DNA of 64,000 nt from an uncultured Mycoplasmatota bacterium (GCA_937944975.1 CALEBF010000016.1:72261-136260), one strand, 5' to 3'. Positions 1 through 8,773 are shown, numbered from the stretch's first letter. Made by a program: numbers and translations. Notes: generated from the letters alone by a model not told the origin.

Positions 1-575
1 TAAAAACTCAAACGACTTGCAAAAAGGGCAATCTGTTCCCCAGACTTTGCATGTTTATTATACCTTTGATCTCCATACAGTGGATAGTTTCTGCTAGAAA
101 ATTGAACTCTAATTTGATGAGATCTACCTGTTTTTAAAGTGATATGAACAAGAGAATAATCTTCATATCTCGCCTTTAATTGATAGGACAATTCTGCCTC
201 TTTTCCTCTTGGATCGACGATCACCATATTACGTTTTGTATCTTTATACAACCGATCTTTTAAAACACCTTGCTTTTCTATCTTTCCTTCTACGACAGCA
301 TCGTATTCCTTCAACATCTTATGTGTTCTCACTTGCTCACTTAAACGAGAGGCTGCTTTCGATGTCTTAGCAAAGACCATAACACCTCCTACAGGACGAT
401 CCAAGCGATGTACAAGGCCCAAATATACATTTCCTGGCTTATGATACCTTTTCTTTAAATCGCTCTTTAAAAGCGTTAATAAATCCATATCGTGAGAGCT
501 ATCTTCTTGTACTGGCATATTCACTGGTTTTTCCACTACTAATAAATGATTATCTTCATATAATATGTTAATCAT
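1..575 (-). CDS. RluA/RluD-family rRNA pseudouridine synthase (partial, C terminus outside window)
   Basis: Isomerises uridine to pseudouridine in 23S rRNA or tRNA. Translating the minus strand from an ATG at 575-573 gives about 191 residues beginning MINILYEDNHLLVVEKP. The family's catalytic motif HRLDRP (catalytic Asp) lies near residue 63, and a GRSHQIRVQF motif follows near residue 170. Both match the RluA/RluD fold without an S4 domain. The gene runs off the left edge, so the C-terminal part is unseen. Its start overlaps the 3' end of the upstream methyltransferase by 8 bases, suggesting translational coupling. The exact target base cannot be decided from sequence. Confidence 0.9.
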   Translation of the reverse strand, partial: MINILYEDNHLLVVEKPVNMPVQEDSSHDMDLLTLLKSDLKKRYHKPGNVYLGLVHRLDRPVGGVMVFAKTSKAASRLSEQVRTHKMLKEYDAVVEGKIEKQGVLKDRLYKDTKRNMVIVDPRGKEAELSYQLKARYEDYSLVHITLKTGRSHQIRVQFSSRNYPLYGDQRYNKHAKSGEQIALFASRLSF

Positions 576-1443
576 TTTCCTGCCATCTTCCATAGATACC
601 ACATGGCAATACCAAATGATTTGTCGTAACCGGAAGTCCAACTTCACCCGCATCGACTTTACCTTTTGGATATAATGGTAACATTGTAGTTTTTAATATA
701 TTTTCAAGAACTGTACTAGAGATCCCCGTCGTATAAGAATTGATAAGTAAAAATAATGGCTCATCACTTAATATTTTCATACATGCTTGCACGAGATGAT
801 AAATATTATGTTCAAACTTCCAAACTTCTCCATTTGGCCCACGACCATAACTTGGTGGATCCATAATGATCGCATCGTATTTTCTACCTCTACGAGCTTC
901 TCTTTCTACAAATTTTAGGCAGTCGTCTACGATAAAACGAATCTTTCTATCTTCTAAATGAGATAGTTTCATATTATCTTTCGCCCAAGCAACCATACCT
1001 TTCGCAGCATCGACATGCACTACCTCAGAAGCCCCAGCATAGGCACAAGCCATCGTTGCTCCACCAGTATATGCAAATAAGTTTAATACTTTTATCGGGC
1101 GATTCGCCTTTCTTATTTTTTCTATCATAAAATCCCAGTTCGTTGCCTGTTCCGGAAATAATCCCGTATGCTTAAAATTCGTTGGCGTCACCTTCAGTAC
1201 TAAATCACGATATTGTACCGTCCAATACTCTGGTAATTTTTTTCGAAATTTCCACTCGCCACCACCTCGATTACTTCTGAAGTAATGGCCATCTGCTTTA
1301 TTCCAAAGTCCACCCGTCTGTGTAATTGGCCATATAGCTTGAGGATCTGGTCGTCTTAAGATAACCCCATTCCAATTTTCTAATTTTTCTCCATTCCCTG
1401 CATCGATACATTCGTAATCTTTCCAACCATCACTGATACGCAT
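568..1443 (-). CDS. Class I SAM-dependent methyltransferase, RlmI/RlmK-like
   Basis: Predicted S-adenosylmethionine-dependent RNA methyltransferase of 291 aa. Visible motifs are the SAM-binding NLFAYTGGATMA (motif I), an acidic HVDAAKGM (motif II) and the catalytic-type DPPSYGRGP (motif IV). They resemble the methyltransferase domain of RlmI (23S rRNA m5C1962) and RlmL/K. The usual N-terminal PUA domain of RlmI is absent, so the substrate is uncertain. The start at 1443 was chosen because AAGGAGA lies about 8 nt upstream; the open frame extends further but has no RBS there. It is followed by the overlapping RluA-type gene, so the pair looks like an RNA-modification operon. Confidence 0.85.
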   Translation of the reverse strand: MRISDGWKDYECIDAGNGEKLENWNGVILRRPDPQAIWPITQTGGLWNKADGHYFRSNRGGGEWKFRKKLPEYWTVQYRDLVLKVTPTNFKHTGLFPEQATNWDFMIEKIRKANRPIKVLNLFAYTGGATMACAYAGASEVVHVDAAKGMVAWAKDNMKLSHLEDRKIRFIVDDCLKFVEREARRGRKYDAIIMDPPSYGRGPNGEVWKFEHNIYHLVQACMKILSDEPLFLLINSYTTGISSTVLENILKTTMLPLYPKGKVDAGEVGLPVTTNHLVLPCGIYGRWQEND

Positions 1444-1536
1444 ACTACACATCTCCTTCTTTTTCTTATTTCTATCTATTATTATACAATAGAGTATAAA
1501 AGAAGAAAAGGAATTCATTAAAATATCTCTTTTCCT

Positions 1537-1564
1537 TTGGGAAGATTTTATTTTATGATATAAT
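1537..1564 (+). promoter_or_regulatory. Sigma-A-type promoter for tgt
   Basis: TTGGGA at 1537-1542, 16-bp spacer, TATAAT at 1559-1564. It lies about 39 bp upstream of the tgt start. Confidence 0.7.
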
Positions 1565-1602
1565 ATTTTCATATCTGAAAAGCATAAATACAAGGAGGAA
1601 AC

Positions 1603-2823
1603 ATGAAGGAATACAAAAACGACAATAAATTCTACTTTGAAATTACAGAAAAAATTCCAGGAAAATTAGGACGTGCTGGAATCATTCATACTCCTCATGG
1701 AGATATTAAAACTCCAGCTTTTATGACCGTCGGTACGAGGGGCGAAGTGAAATTTGTATCGATGGAAGAATTAAAAGAAATTACTGCCCAAGCAATGTTG
1801 AGCAATGGATATCATTTACGAAATAAAGCAGATGAAATCGCCAAAAATGGTGGGCTCGCCGAATGGTCAGGGTGGAACGGTCCGACGCTGACAGATTCCG
1901 GTGGGTTTCAAGTCATGTCTCTCGGATCTGGTCTCGGTAAGGTCGTAAGTATGAAAAGAGAACAAGAAGTTGTAAATACTGATCCAAAAGAAAGACTTGC
2001 TCACGTAACAGAAGATGGTGTAGAATTTTTTGATTCATTTACCAATCAGAAAGATTTTATCGGACCAGAAGAGTCTATGCAAATACAATGTAAAATTGGT
2101 GCGGATATCCACATGGCCTACGACGAATTAACTTCTCTTGCAGATAGTTACGAATATAATGTAGAAGCATTAGCGCGTACAGAAAGATGGGCAAAAAGAA
2201 GCATAGAAGAACATAAAAAACACTGTGATGATCTCGGATACCATCAATCTCTTTACGGTGTATTGCAAGGTGGAAGATGGGAAGATTTAAGACGTTCAAC
2301 AGCGAAAAAATTTGCTAAGATGGAATTTGATGGATATGGATTAGGTGGAGCATTTCTAAAAGAAAGTCTTGGAGATATTTTAAAATGGTGTTGTGAAGAA
2401 CTTCCAGAAAATAAACCTCGTCATCTACTTGGTTTATCTCATCCAGATGATATTTTAATCGGTACAGAAATGGGAGCGGATACATTCGATTGTGTCGCAC
2501 CTACAAGAGAAGCAAGACATGGTAGAATCTATACAAAAACAGGAAATATTAAATTAAATAAATTCAAAGATAGTGATGAACTATTGGATGAAGGATGCGA
2601 CTGTCCTACTTGTCAAGCTGGTTGGACTAGAGGTAATTTAAGAAAGCTGTGGAAATCTCCTGATATAGAAGATAAGAAAAAATACTATACTTTATCTTCT
2701 ATTCATAATCTACGTTTTATTATTCGTCTGACAGAAGAAATTCGTGCTTCTATTCTAGATGGAACATTTGAAACATACAAAGAAACATTCTTAAAAAATT
2801 ATTACCACTCGAAACCAGAGTAA
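1603..2823 (+). CDS. tgt: tRNA-guanine transglycosylase (queuine tRNA-ribosyltransferase)
   Basis: Exchanges guanine-34 of GUN-anticodon tRNAs for the queuosine precursor preQ1. At 406 aa it is slightly longer than the usual ~380. The substrate-pocket TDSGGFQV motif, the FDCVAPTREARHG motif (nucleophile Asp region) and a C-terminal zinc site (CDCPTC with a downstream His) are visible. AAGGAGGAAAC precedes the ATG. Some positions are diverged from well-studied bacterial enzymes: MAYDEL where MAFDEC is usual, and ARHG where ARNG is usual. It is monocistronic on the plus strand, with its own promoter and terminator. No queuosine biosynthesis genes are visible in the window. Confidence 0.93.
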   Translation: MKEYKNDNKFYFEITEKIPGKLGRAGIIHTPHGDIKTPAFMTVGTRGEVKFVSMEELKEITAQAMLSNGYHLRNKADEIAKNGGLAEWSGWNGPTLTDSGGFQVMSLGSGLGKVVSMKREQEVVNTDPKERLAHVTEDGVEFFDSFTNQKDFIGPEESMQIQCKIGADIHMAYDELTSLADSYEYNVEALARTERWAKRSIEEHKKHCDDLGYHQSLYGVLQGGRWEDLRRSTAKKFAKMEFDGYGLGGAFLKESLGDILKWCCEELPENKPRHLLGLSHPDDILIGTEMGADTFDCVAPTREARHGRIYTKTGNIKLNKFKDSDELLDEGCDCPTCQAGWTRGNLRKLWKSPDIEDKKKYYTLSSIHNLRFIIRLTEEIRASILDGTFETYKETFLKNYYHSKPE

Positions 2824-2849
2824 AAAGACTTGATAAAGTCTTTTTTTTA
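2822..2849 (+). terminator. Rho-independent terminator of tgt
   Basis: AAAAAGACT / AGTCTTTTT stem followed by a T run, beginning at the tgt stop codon. Confidence 0.85.
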
Positions 2850-2853
2850 TTAC

Positions 2854-2886
2854 AAAAAAACTCATAAACATAATGTTCATGAGTTT
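2854..2886 (-). terminator. Rho-independent terminator of rplM-rpsI
   Basis: On the minus strand ACTCATGAACAT pairs with ATGTTTATGAGT (one wobble) and is followed by seven T. It lies just downstream of rpsI. Confidence 0.85.
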
Positions 2887-2903
2887 TATACATATACAAA
2901 ATC

Positions 2904-3320
2904 CTATCGTTTTGAGAATTGAGGTGCTCTACGAGCTGCTTTCAATCCTGGTTTCTTACGTTCTTTGCTTCTTGAATCACGAGTAATAAATCCTGCTTTT
3001 TTCAAAATAGATCTGAAACTTCCTTCGTTTCCTTCATTTGCTTCATCATATTGTAATAAAGCTCTTGTAATTCCTAAACGGATTGCACCAGTTTGACCAG
3101 TAAATCCTCCTCCGTTTACTTTTACTTCGATGTCAAATGTTTCGTCTGTACTAGTAGCTACTAATGGTTGTTTTAAGTCCATTACGTTAGTTTCGTAAGG
3201 GAAGAAATCTCTTACATCTCTACCGTTTACTGTAATTTTTCCTGTACCTGGTACCATCTTAACTTGCGCTACAGATGATTTTCTTCTACCAGTTCCAGTG
3301 TATTCTTTCTTATTTGCCAT
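2904..3320 (-). CDS. rpsI: 30S ribosomal protein S9
   Basis: 138-aa S9. It starts ANKKEYTGTGRRKSSVA and ends in the basic tail RRAPQFSKR that reaches the P-site tRNA in the 30S head. AGGAGG lies about 7 nt upstream of the ATG. It follows rplM by 11 bases in the standard L13-S9 operon and is closed by a strong terminator. Confidence 0.98.
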   Translation of the reverse strand: MANKKEYTGTGRRKSSVAQVKMVPGTGKITVNGRDVRDFFPYETNVMDLKQPLVATSTDETFDIEVKVNGGGFTGQTGAIRLGITRALLQYDEANEGNEGSFRSILKKAGFITRDSRSKERKKPGLKAARRAPQFSKR

Positions 3321-3331
3321 TTAAAAACCTC

Positions 3332-3766
3332 CTAGTCCAATTTCATTTCTACTGGTTTTTGAGCCATGTGTGGATGCTCACTTCCAGCATATACGAATAA
3401 TTTTTTGTACATTTGACGTCCTAGTCTTCCTTTTGGAAGCATACCTTTTACGGCTCTTTCGATCATTTCTTCAGGATATTGTTCTTTCATAACACGAGCA
3501 GATCTTTCTCTTAATCCACCAGTGTATCCACTGTGATTATAATAGATTTTATCATTTAACTTGTTTCCTGTTAAATTAATTTTAGAAGCATTAACCACAA
3601 TTACAAAGTCACCACAATCTACATGTGGAGTGTATGTTGGTTTGTGTTTACCACGTAATACATGAGCTACTTTTGTAGCTAAACGACCAAGTGTTTGACC
3701 TTCAGCATCGATAACATACCAATTACGTACGATATCTTCTTTTTTTTGCATATATGTATTTTTCAT
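3332..3766 (-). CDS. rplM: 50S ribosomal protein L13
   Basis: 144-aa L13, an early 23S-binding assembly protein. Diagnostic segments are NWYVIDAEGQTLGRLA, HVDCGDFVIVVNA and the conserved GMLPKGRLGR motif. The start at 3766 was chosen because GGGAGA lies about 9 nt upstream and it begins just before the conserved core. A longer open frame reaches into the structured 5' leader and is unlikely to be coding. First gene of the L13-S9 operon. Confidence 0.98.
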   Translation of the reverse strand: MKNTYMQKKEDIVRNWYVIDAEGQTLGRLATKVAHVLRGKHKPTYTPHVDCGDFVIVVNASKINLTGNKLNDKIYYNHSGYTGGLRERSARVMKEQYPEEMIERAVKGMLPKGRLGRQMYKKLFVYAGSEHPHMAQKPVEMKLD

Positions 3767-3850
3767 ATAATATCTCCCTTTCTCTAATATTGGATTGTAG
3801 TAAGTGGTCCCAACACTTACTTTCATGGGATATATAAAATGTACCAATTA
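3767..3850 (-). promoter_or_regulatory. Structured 5' leader of rplM (candidate L13 autoregulatory leader)
   Basis: The untranslated leader holds a hairpin GTAAGTG-TTGGGAC-CACTTAC on the sense strand. L13 autoregulatory leaders are known in Bacillota. Identity with that family is inferred from position and the presence of a hairpin, not from a covariance match. Confidence 0.45.
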
Positions 3851-3852
3851 AA

Positions 3853-3881
3853 ATTGTACTAAAAAATCATATAAAAGTCAA
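3853..3881 (-). promoter_or_regulatory. Sigma-A promoter of rplM-rpsI
   Basis: Sense strand TTGACT (3881-3876), 17-bp spacer, TACAAT (3858-3853). Confidence 0.85.
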
Positions 3882-3937
3882 TAAAATTATATGCTTTTTC
3901 TTTGTATTTTAACCTTTCTAAAAATAAAAAAGAGCCA

Positions 3938-4351
3938 TTATGAAATAATTGTTGGCTGTAAGAATGAAAAACAATCAAAATTACGCAATATTCCAAACAA
4001 AATTGCAATTACTAAAAGAACATACCAAAACCAATTGGGAAATATTTTTATCTTCTTATTCCATATCCATCCGTAACTTTGACCACCAAAATAAATAACA
4101 AAAATAGGAAGCAAACAAACAACGAGTGCATTATAGTGAAATGCTTGTACGATATCTAATTCCAATAGTGAAAAGAGTGTTCTTGTAATTCCACATCCAG
4201 GGCAATAAAGTCCTGTGATCTCATGAAAAATACAAGGAATTGAAAAACCATATGTCCGATTCAAATAAAGATAGAAAAAAAGGAACAATACGAGAATCTC
4301 ACCACACAAGAAAGTAACTATCAATTTTTCTTTTTTGGTCGTAAGTTTCAT
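3938..4351 (-). CDS. DUF2752-family membrane protein
   Basis: 137-aa integral membrane protein of unknown function. Three or four hydrophobic segments surround the diagnostic motif CPGCGITR (about residues 50-57), which defines the DUF2752 family. The two cysteines could bind metal or form a disulfide, but no role is established. It lies directly downstream of a DUF4234 gene (16-bp gap); the two probably share a promoter. They interrupt the usual truA-rplM adjacency. Confidence 0.75.
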   Translation of the reverse strand: MKLTTKKEKLIVTFLCGEILVLFLFFYLYLNRTYGFSIPCIFHEITGLYCPGCGITRTLFSLLELDIVQAFHYNALVVCLLPIFVIYFGGQSYGWIWNKKIKIFPNWFWYVLLVIAILFGILRNFDCFSFLQPTIIS

Positions 4352-4367
4352 ATAACTCCTCTTTCTT

Positions 4368-4724
4368 TTACATCTCAGCTTTTTGTTGTGCTACTTCATT
4401 TAATTCGTTTTGCATCAAACACCAATTGACAATACTTAATCCTAAAATAGATAAAATTAAATATAACACTGAATTATCTGTAGCACGTAATCCTTGTTTT
4501 GTTTTTCCTTCGTATAATTCTTTTCCCATTTTATAATTCCAATAAATGATATAGATTCCACAAGTGATAATACCAAACAAGAATGCTTTTCCTCCTGAAA
4601 AATCACGGTCATCATTTAAATACGCTGCATCGTCTGTTAAATTAATAAACCATATAATACCATAGATACCACATGTAACAATAGACAAAATGACATTTAC
4701 CGCAATATTCTTCTCTTTAATCAT
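4368..4724 (-). CDS. DUF4234-family membrane protein
   Basis: 118-aa protein with three or four membrane segments. It carries the duplicated pattern TCGIYGIIWFI and TCGIYIIYW, which is typical of DUF4234. Function is unknown. AGGAGGAG precedes the ATG and a recognisable promoter lies just upstream. Co-directional with the DUF2752 gene. Confidence 0.75.
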   Translation of the reverse strand: MIKEKNIAVNVILSIVTCGIYGIIWFINLTDDAAYLNDDRDFSGGKAFLFGIITCGIYIIYWNYKMGKELYEGKTKQGLRATDNSVLYLILSILGLSIVNWCLMQNELNEVAQQKAEM

Positions 4725-4744
4725 GTACTCTCCTCCTTACTATC

Positions 4745-4772
4745 AATATACCATAATCATATGTGATTGCAA
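4745..4772 (-). promoter_or_regulatory. Promoter of the DUF4234-DUF2752 pair
   Basis: TTGCAA (4772-4767), 16-bp spacer, TATATT (4750-4745) on the minus strand. Confidence 0.65.
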
Positions 4773-4784
4773 AGTGTTTTTTTA

Positions 4785-5525
4785 TTAGTAAAATACATCT
4801 TTTAGATAGAGTCCCTCTGGATGTGCTGTCACTCCTGCCTTACGGCGATCTTTTGCTTCCAATATTTCAATGATATCTTCAGCTTTTCGTTTTCCTTCAC
4901 CAATTTCAATTAAAGTACCAACCATATTTCTAACCATATAGCGTAAGAAACCTGTTCCTAAAAACGATAGAACAATCATGTTTCCTGCTTTTAAATCACG
5001 CACAAGATTGGCTTGAATGATTTTCCTTACAAAATCGTCCTTCTCCTCATTTGCCTTACTAAATGATTTAAAATCATGCTCACCTTCTAAGTATTTCATT
5101 GCACGTTCCATCGCAACGACATCGAGACGTTTATTGTACTGATATACATAATCTTTTTCTAATGGATTATACTCACCCATATTGATTTTATAAATATATT
5201 CTTTTCCCTTTGCGTTATATCTCGCATGAAACATATCACTTACAACACTTACTTCCCTAACGTAGATATCTGCTGGAAGTAAACTATTCATAGCTTTCTT
5301 TAACTGCTCTGGTGTCATTTCTAAATCTAAATCAAAATGCGCTTTCTGCCCTAAAGCATGCACCCCGGCATCCGTTCTCCCTGAACCATGAATCGGTACA
5401 GCCGTATCATTATTGATCTTTTTTAGAACTTTTTCCACTTCGTTTTGAACTGTCTTCCCGCGCGGTTGTTTCTGATATCCTTTATATTTTGAACCATCAT
5501 ATGCAAACGAAATTAAAAACCTCAT
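4785..5525 (-). CDS. truA: tRNA pseudouridine(38-40) synthase
   Basis: 246-aa TruA, which modifies the anticodon stem of tRNAs. Visible are RFLISFAYDGSKYKGYQ at the N terminus and the catalytic GSGRTDAGVHA motif with its Asp. A later block, GTGFLRYMVRNMVGTL, is also typical. The start at 5525 gives a 4-nt ATGA overlap with the ecfT stop and has AGAGG upstream. Last gene of the ecfA-ecfA-ecfT-truA operon, an arrangement common in Firmicutes. Confidence 0.96.
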   Translation of the reverse strand: MRFLISFAYDGSKYKGYQKQPRGKTVQNEVEKVLKKINNDTAVPIHGSGRTDAGVHALGQKAHFDLDLEMTPEQLKKAMNSLLPADIYVREVSVVSDMFHARYNAKGKEYIYKINMGEYNPLEKDYVYQYNKRLDVVAMERAMKYLEGEHDFKSFSKANEEKDDFVRKIIQANLVRDLKAGNMIVLSFLGTGFLRYMVRNMVGTLIEIGEGKRKAEDIIEILEAKDRRKAGVTAHPEGLYLKDVFY

Positions 5526-6244
5526 ACCATTACCTCTTTCACTACAATTAACACAAAGATGAATACGCACGTTGCAATACTCATAATTGATCTTTTGTCA
5601 TTGATTTTCACTTGATTTTCCGGACGATAGGCATCGACGCGAAATAATTTCACTTCTAGCATATCCGAAAAATTTCTTGCTTTTTTCTCTAACCTTTCTT
5701 TGAGTGCTACAAAATAAATCCTTTTATACTGCCAGTAGTCTCTTCTGCGCAACAGCCTTCGATCTAATCCTCTTGTTTGTAATGCAAATAATGTCTGATT
5801 ATGCGCACTACGAAACTCTTTTACGTAAAGACAGAATAGTACAATTTGATAAGACACTTTCTCAGGAAGCACCCCAAAGAACGAAAGTGGACGACAAATA
5901 AAATTTAAACTTTCCGCTTCTTCCAACAATGTCGTTTGATTGATATAAAACATTATTAGAAAATATGCTATTATCAGTTTAATGCTGTAACGCACTGATG
6001 TCAATAGATTTCCCGTGATTACGAAGAAGATGACAAAACTTAACAAAACAAGGGTACCGATAACATATAACCATATTCTCTCTAATTTTACATGTCTGCT
6101 AAGATATAGAATTATAATTCCAACAGTAAAACATAGTAGAATAGGAAGAGAATGACATACAATGACAGATAATAATATCAGCAGTATACAAATTAACATA
6201 CAAGTTGGCGATAGTATAAGTGATCGATCTTTTTTATTTTGCAT
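5522..6244 (-). CDS. ecfT: ECF transporter transmembrane subunit EcfT
   Basis: 240-aa membrane coupling subunit of a group II energy-coupling-factor vitamin transporter. N-terminal hydrophobic segments are followed by a cytoplasmic region containing FALQTRGLDRR. That segment matches the Ala-Arg-Gly coupling helix which docks on the ATPases. A final C-terminal membrane helix is present. The start at 6244 (MQNKKD) was chosen because AAAGGA lies about 11 nt upstream; it overlaps the upstream ATPase by 11 nt. No substrate-binding S component is in the window. Confidence 0.88.
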   Translation of the reverse strand: MQNKKDRSLILSPTCMLICILLILLSVIVCHSLPILLCFTVGIIILYLSRHVKLERIWLYVIGTLVLLSFVIFFVITGNLLTSVRYSIKLIIAYFLIMFYINQTTLLEEAESLNFICRPLSFFGVLPEKVSYQIVLFCLYVKEFRSAHNQTLFALQTRGLDRRLLRRRDYWQYKRIYFVALKERLEKKARNFSDMLEVKLFRVDAYRPENQVKINDKRSIMSIATCVFIFVLIVVKEVMV

Positions 6245-7073
6245 GGCGATACACATCCTTTATTAAATCATTGATATCATCTCGATACCCTAATTTTATC
6301 TTCTTTTGATCTAATACCTTTTTTGAAAATAAAACAGTTTTTGGAATAGAAATACCCGCTCTTTCCAATTTTTTTACTTGTTGAAATACTTCCATTTTCT
6401 TTCCGGATAAATAAATTTTACCCCGATTCAAAATCACCACTTGATCTGCTAATTGAACTGCAAAATCACTATCCCTACTCATGATAAGAATCGTCTTATT
6501 ATATTTTCTCTTCAATGAACGGATCGTTCGTATCCACTGTCCTTTACTGTAAGAATCTAATCCTACTGTCGGTTCGTCCAATATGATGACACTTGGATTA
6601 TAAGCAAGGACTGTCGCAAAAGCAATTTTCTTCTTTTCTCCTAAGCTAAGTCGAAAAGGATTTTTGTCTAAATAAGATTCATCTAGATCTACCATTTTTA
6701 ACGAAGCTAGAATATGTTGTTCTATTTTATCTGGATGATACTTGTATTGCTTCATTGCAAATGCTATCTCTTCTCTCACAGTACTTGCAATAAAATTCCT
6801 TTCTGGATATTGTTCGACAACTCCAACGAGACGATATAATCCAGCATAGTTAAAATGCTCTAATCCAGCTTTTATGATAAAGGGGCCGACTGTAATTGCC
6901 CCTTCCGTCGGAAACTTTAAAGTTTGAAGCATCTCACTTAAAATGCTTTTCCCACTACCACTTTTTCCCATTACCACAGTTACTTTACGACCGGAAGCGA
7001 CAAAGCTAATATCTTGCAACGGAGTAGTACCATCAGTATCAATATATTTTACATTATCAAACTTTACTTCCAT
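6234..7073 (-). CDS. ECF transporter ATP-binding subunit, EcfA2-like
   Basis: 279-aa ABC ATPase. Walker A is GKSGSGKS, the Q-loop region is VEQYPERN, the signature is LSLGEKKK in place of LSGGQ, and Walker B is VIILDEPTVGLD. The switch position that normally reads THD or SHD reads MSRDSD, so the H-loop histidine is replaced by arginine. It overlaps the partner ATPase by 10 nt and ecfT by 11 nt. Its Walker B is canonical, unlike its partner's. Assignment as A2 rests on gene order. Confidence 0.85.
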   Translation of the reverse strand: MEVKFDNVKYIDTDGTTPLQDISFVASGRKVTVVMGKSGSGKSILSEMLQTLKFPTEGAITVGPFIIKAGLEHFNYAGLYRLVGVVEQYPERNFIASTVREEIAFAMKQYKYHPDKIEQHILASLKMVDLDESYLDKNPFRLSLGEKKKIAFATVLAYNPSVIILDEPTVGLDSYSKGQWIRTIRSLKRKYNKTILIMSRDSDFAVQLADQVVILNRGKIYLSGKKMEVFQQVKKLERAGISIPKTVLFSKKVLDQKKIKLGYRDDINDLIKDVYRHAK

Positions 7074-7873
7074 ATCGCATCCACCATTTCATCCATATCT
7101 AATATCAAGTGATCCACCAAACCATAATACTTCAATTTGTTAGATAAACTTACCATAAAAGGAAGTTGTAACCCTGAAGCCTTTACGATTTTTGACTCTT
7201 GCAATACTTTTTCCTTCGTATCAAATAAAATTGCTTTCGCTTGACTTAATATTACAATATCCTCTCCATACAACGCATCTTCTAAATCTTCTACTGTCTG
7301 CACAATGGTTGCATGTTCATTCTTATGATATCTTTTTAAAATTGAGACAACTAGTTTCTTATCTTTCTCATCTAAACCTAAATAAGGTTGGTCTAATAAG
7401 AGAATTGGTGGTTTTCGAATCATCGCAGTAGCAAGTAATAATAGCTGTCTTTCTCCACGACGCAACTTTGAAACAGAAAGATCTAAAATTTTATCTAGGT
7501 GGAACTCCTTACTAATTTTTTCTACTTTTCCCTTGATTTCATCCGTTGATAATTTTAAATTTTCCAGTGGAAATTCTAATTCTTCTCGAACAGTTTCTTT
7601 GATAAAAACATGATTTCGGTTTTCTAAAAGAACGCCCATTTGCTTTCGAATCGAACAAATATTTCTCCCACACATTTGATAGCCACCGATATGAATATTG
7701 GCATCAGCTTTTTTTAAACCGCATAAAATTTGAATTAAAGTGCTCTTTCCACTCCCGTTTTTACCTGCGATAGAAGTAAAAGTTCCTTTCTGTATCACTA
7801 AGTTAAAATGATCAAAAAACATTCTATCATCATAACCATAAATCAAATTTCGAATTCGGATTGCGTCTTTCAC
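7064..7873 (-). CDS. ECF transporter ATP-binding subunit, EcfA1-like, degenerate
   Basis: 269-aa ABC ATPase. Walker A is intact (GKNGSGKST). The signature is degenerate (LRRGERQ), Walker B reads ILLLDQPYLGLD with glutamine in place of the catalytic glutamate, and the H-loop histidine is missing (IVQTVEDL). The start is taken as GTG at 7873, placing KDAIRIRN near the N terminus. The RBS there is weak (GGTGGTGG), so the start is uncertain; the longer open frame runs through the promoter and is not used. First gene of the ecf-truA operon. Confidence 0.8.
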   Translation of the reverse strand: MKDAIRIRNLIYGYDDRMFFDHFNLVIQKGTFTSIAGKNGSGKSTLIQILCGLKKADANIHIGGYQMCGRNICSIRKQMGVLLENRNHVFIKETVREELEFPLENLKLSTDEIKGKVEKISKEFHLDKILDLSVSKLRRGERQLLLLATAMIRKPPILLLDQPYLGLDEKDKKLVVSILKRYHKNEHATIVQTVEDLEDALYGEDIVILSQAKAILFDTKEKVLQESKIVKASGLQLPFMVSLSNKLKYYGLVDHLILDMDEMVDAIWK

Positions 7874-7898
7874 AATACCACCACCATTAAATGCTTCT

Positions 7899-7927
7899 AT
7901 TATAATACATTTCACGTATTTTTTCAA
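7899..7927 (-). promoter_or_regulatory. Sigma-A promoter of ecfA-ecfA-ecfT-truA
   Basis: TTGAAA (7927-7922), 17-bp spacer, TATAAT (7904-7899). It diverges from the SDR promoter that starts 28 bp away. Confidence 0.85.
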
Positions 7928-7954
7928 TTGCAGGAGCGATTCTAAAAAAATACA

Positions 7955-7983
7955 TTGCAGAAATTTGAAATAAATGATACAAT
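7955..7983 (+). promoter_or_regulatory. Sigma-A promoter of the SDR-Hrb pair
   Basis: TTGCAG (7955-7960), 17-bp spacer, TACAAT (7978-7983). Confidence 0.75.
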
Positions 7984-8024
7984 AAAAATAGGAACTATTA
8001 CTAGTTTCGAGGAAGGGTGAAAAA

Positions 8025-8768
8025 ATGTTAGAAGGAAAAACTGCTATTATTACAGGTGGTACAAGAGGAATTGGATTTGCCACAGTAGAAAAGTTTTTAG
8101 AAAATGGTGCAAATGTTGCTGTATTAGGTTCTAAAAAGGAAACAGTAGAAAAAGCACTTGAAAAATTAAAGGAAAAATATGCAAGCGATAGATTTATCGG
8201 ACTATCTCCTAAATTATCAGATGAAGGAGAAGTCAAAGAAGCTTTTGAAACCGTGAAAAAAACGTTTGGAAGTATCGATATCTTAGTAAATAACGCTGGA
8301 ATTTCTGCTAGAGATTCTCTTTATGAATACAAATTAGAAGACTTCAAAAAAATTATTGACTTAAATATTACTTCTATCTTTAACTGTTCTAAAATTGCTG
8401 CAACAACGATGAAAGAACAAGGAAAAGGTGTTATTTTAAACACAAGTTCTATGGTTAGTTTATATGGACAGGCAAGTGGATGCGGATATCCTACAAGTAA
8501 ATTTGCAGTCAACGGATTAACTAAGTCACTCGCAAGAGAACTTGGAAAAGACGGAATTCGCGTAAACGCTGTCGCTCCAGGTGTCATCATGACTGATATG
8601 ATGAAAGATGTTCCAGAAAATCTAATTCAACCAATTATTCAAACAATACCATTAGGTAGAATCGGACAACCAGAAGATATTGCAAATGCATTCTTATTTT
8701 TAGCAAGCGATATGGCAAGTTACATCACAGGAGCAATTCTCTCTGTTGATGGAGCAACGATGTGTTAG
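8025..8768 (+). CDS. SDR-family oxidoreductase, FabG-like
   Basis: 247-aa classical short-chain dehydrogenase/reductase. It has the NAD(P)-binding TGGTRGIG, structural NNAG, catalytic Ser (NTSSMVS) and Tyr-Lys (YPTSK), and the C-terminal ITGAILSVDGA typical of 3-oxoacyl-ACP reductase-like enzymes. Fatty-acid genes are not adjacent, so calling it FabG itself would be over-reading; it may reduce another carbonyl. It is followed by the rubredoxin-flavoprotein gene 5 bases after its stop, suggesting a redox-linked two-gene operon. Confidence 0.88.
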   Translation: MLEGKTAIITGGTRGIGFATVEKFLENGANVAVLGSKKETVEKALEKLKEKYASDRFIGLSPKLSDEGEVKEAFETVKKTFGSIDILVNNAGISARDSLYEYKLEDFKKIIDLNITSIFNCSKIAATTMKEQGKGVILNTSSMVSLYGQASGCGYPTSKFAVNGLTKSLARELGKDGIRVNAVAPGVIMTDMMKDVPENLIQPIIQTIPLGRIGQPEDIANAFLFLASDMASYITGAILSVDGATMC

Positions 8769-8773
8769 GTGAT

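Noticed and set aside
2075..2500. Two minus-strand ORFs inside tgt
   Set aside because: Antisense to a well-supported enzyme, with no RBS or family pattern; frame shadows.
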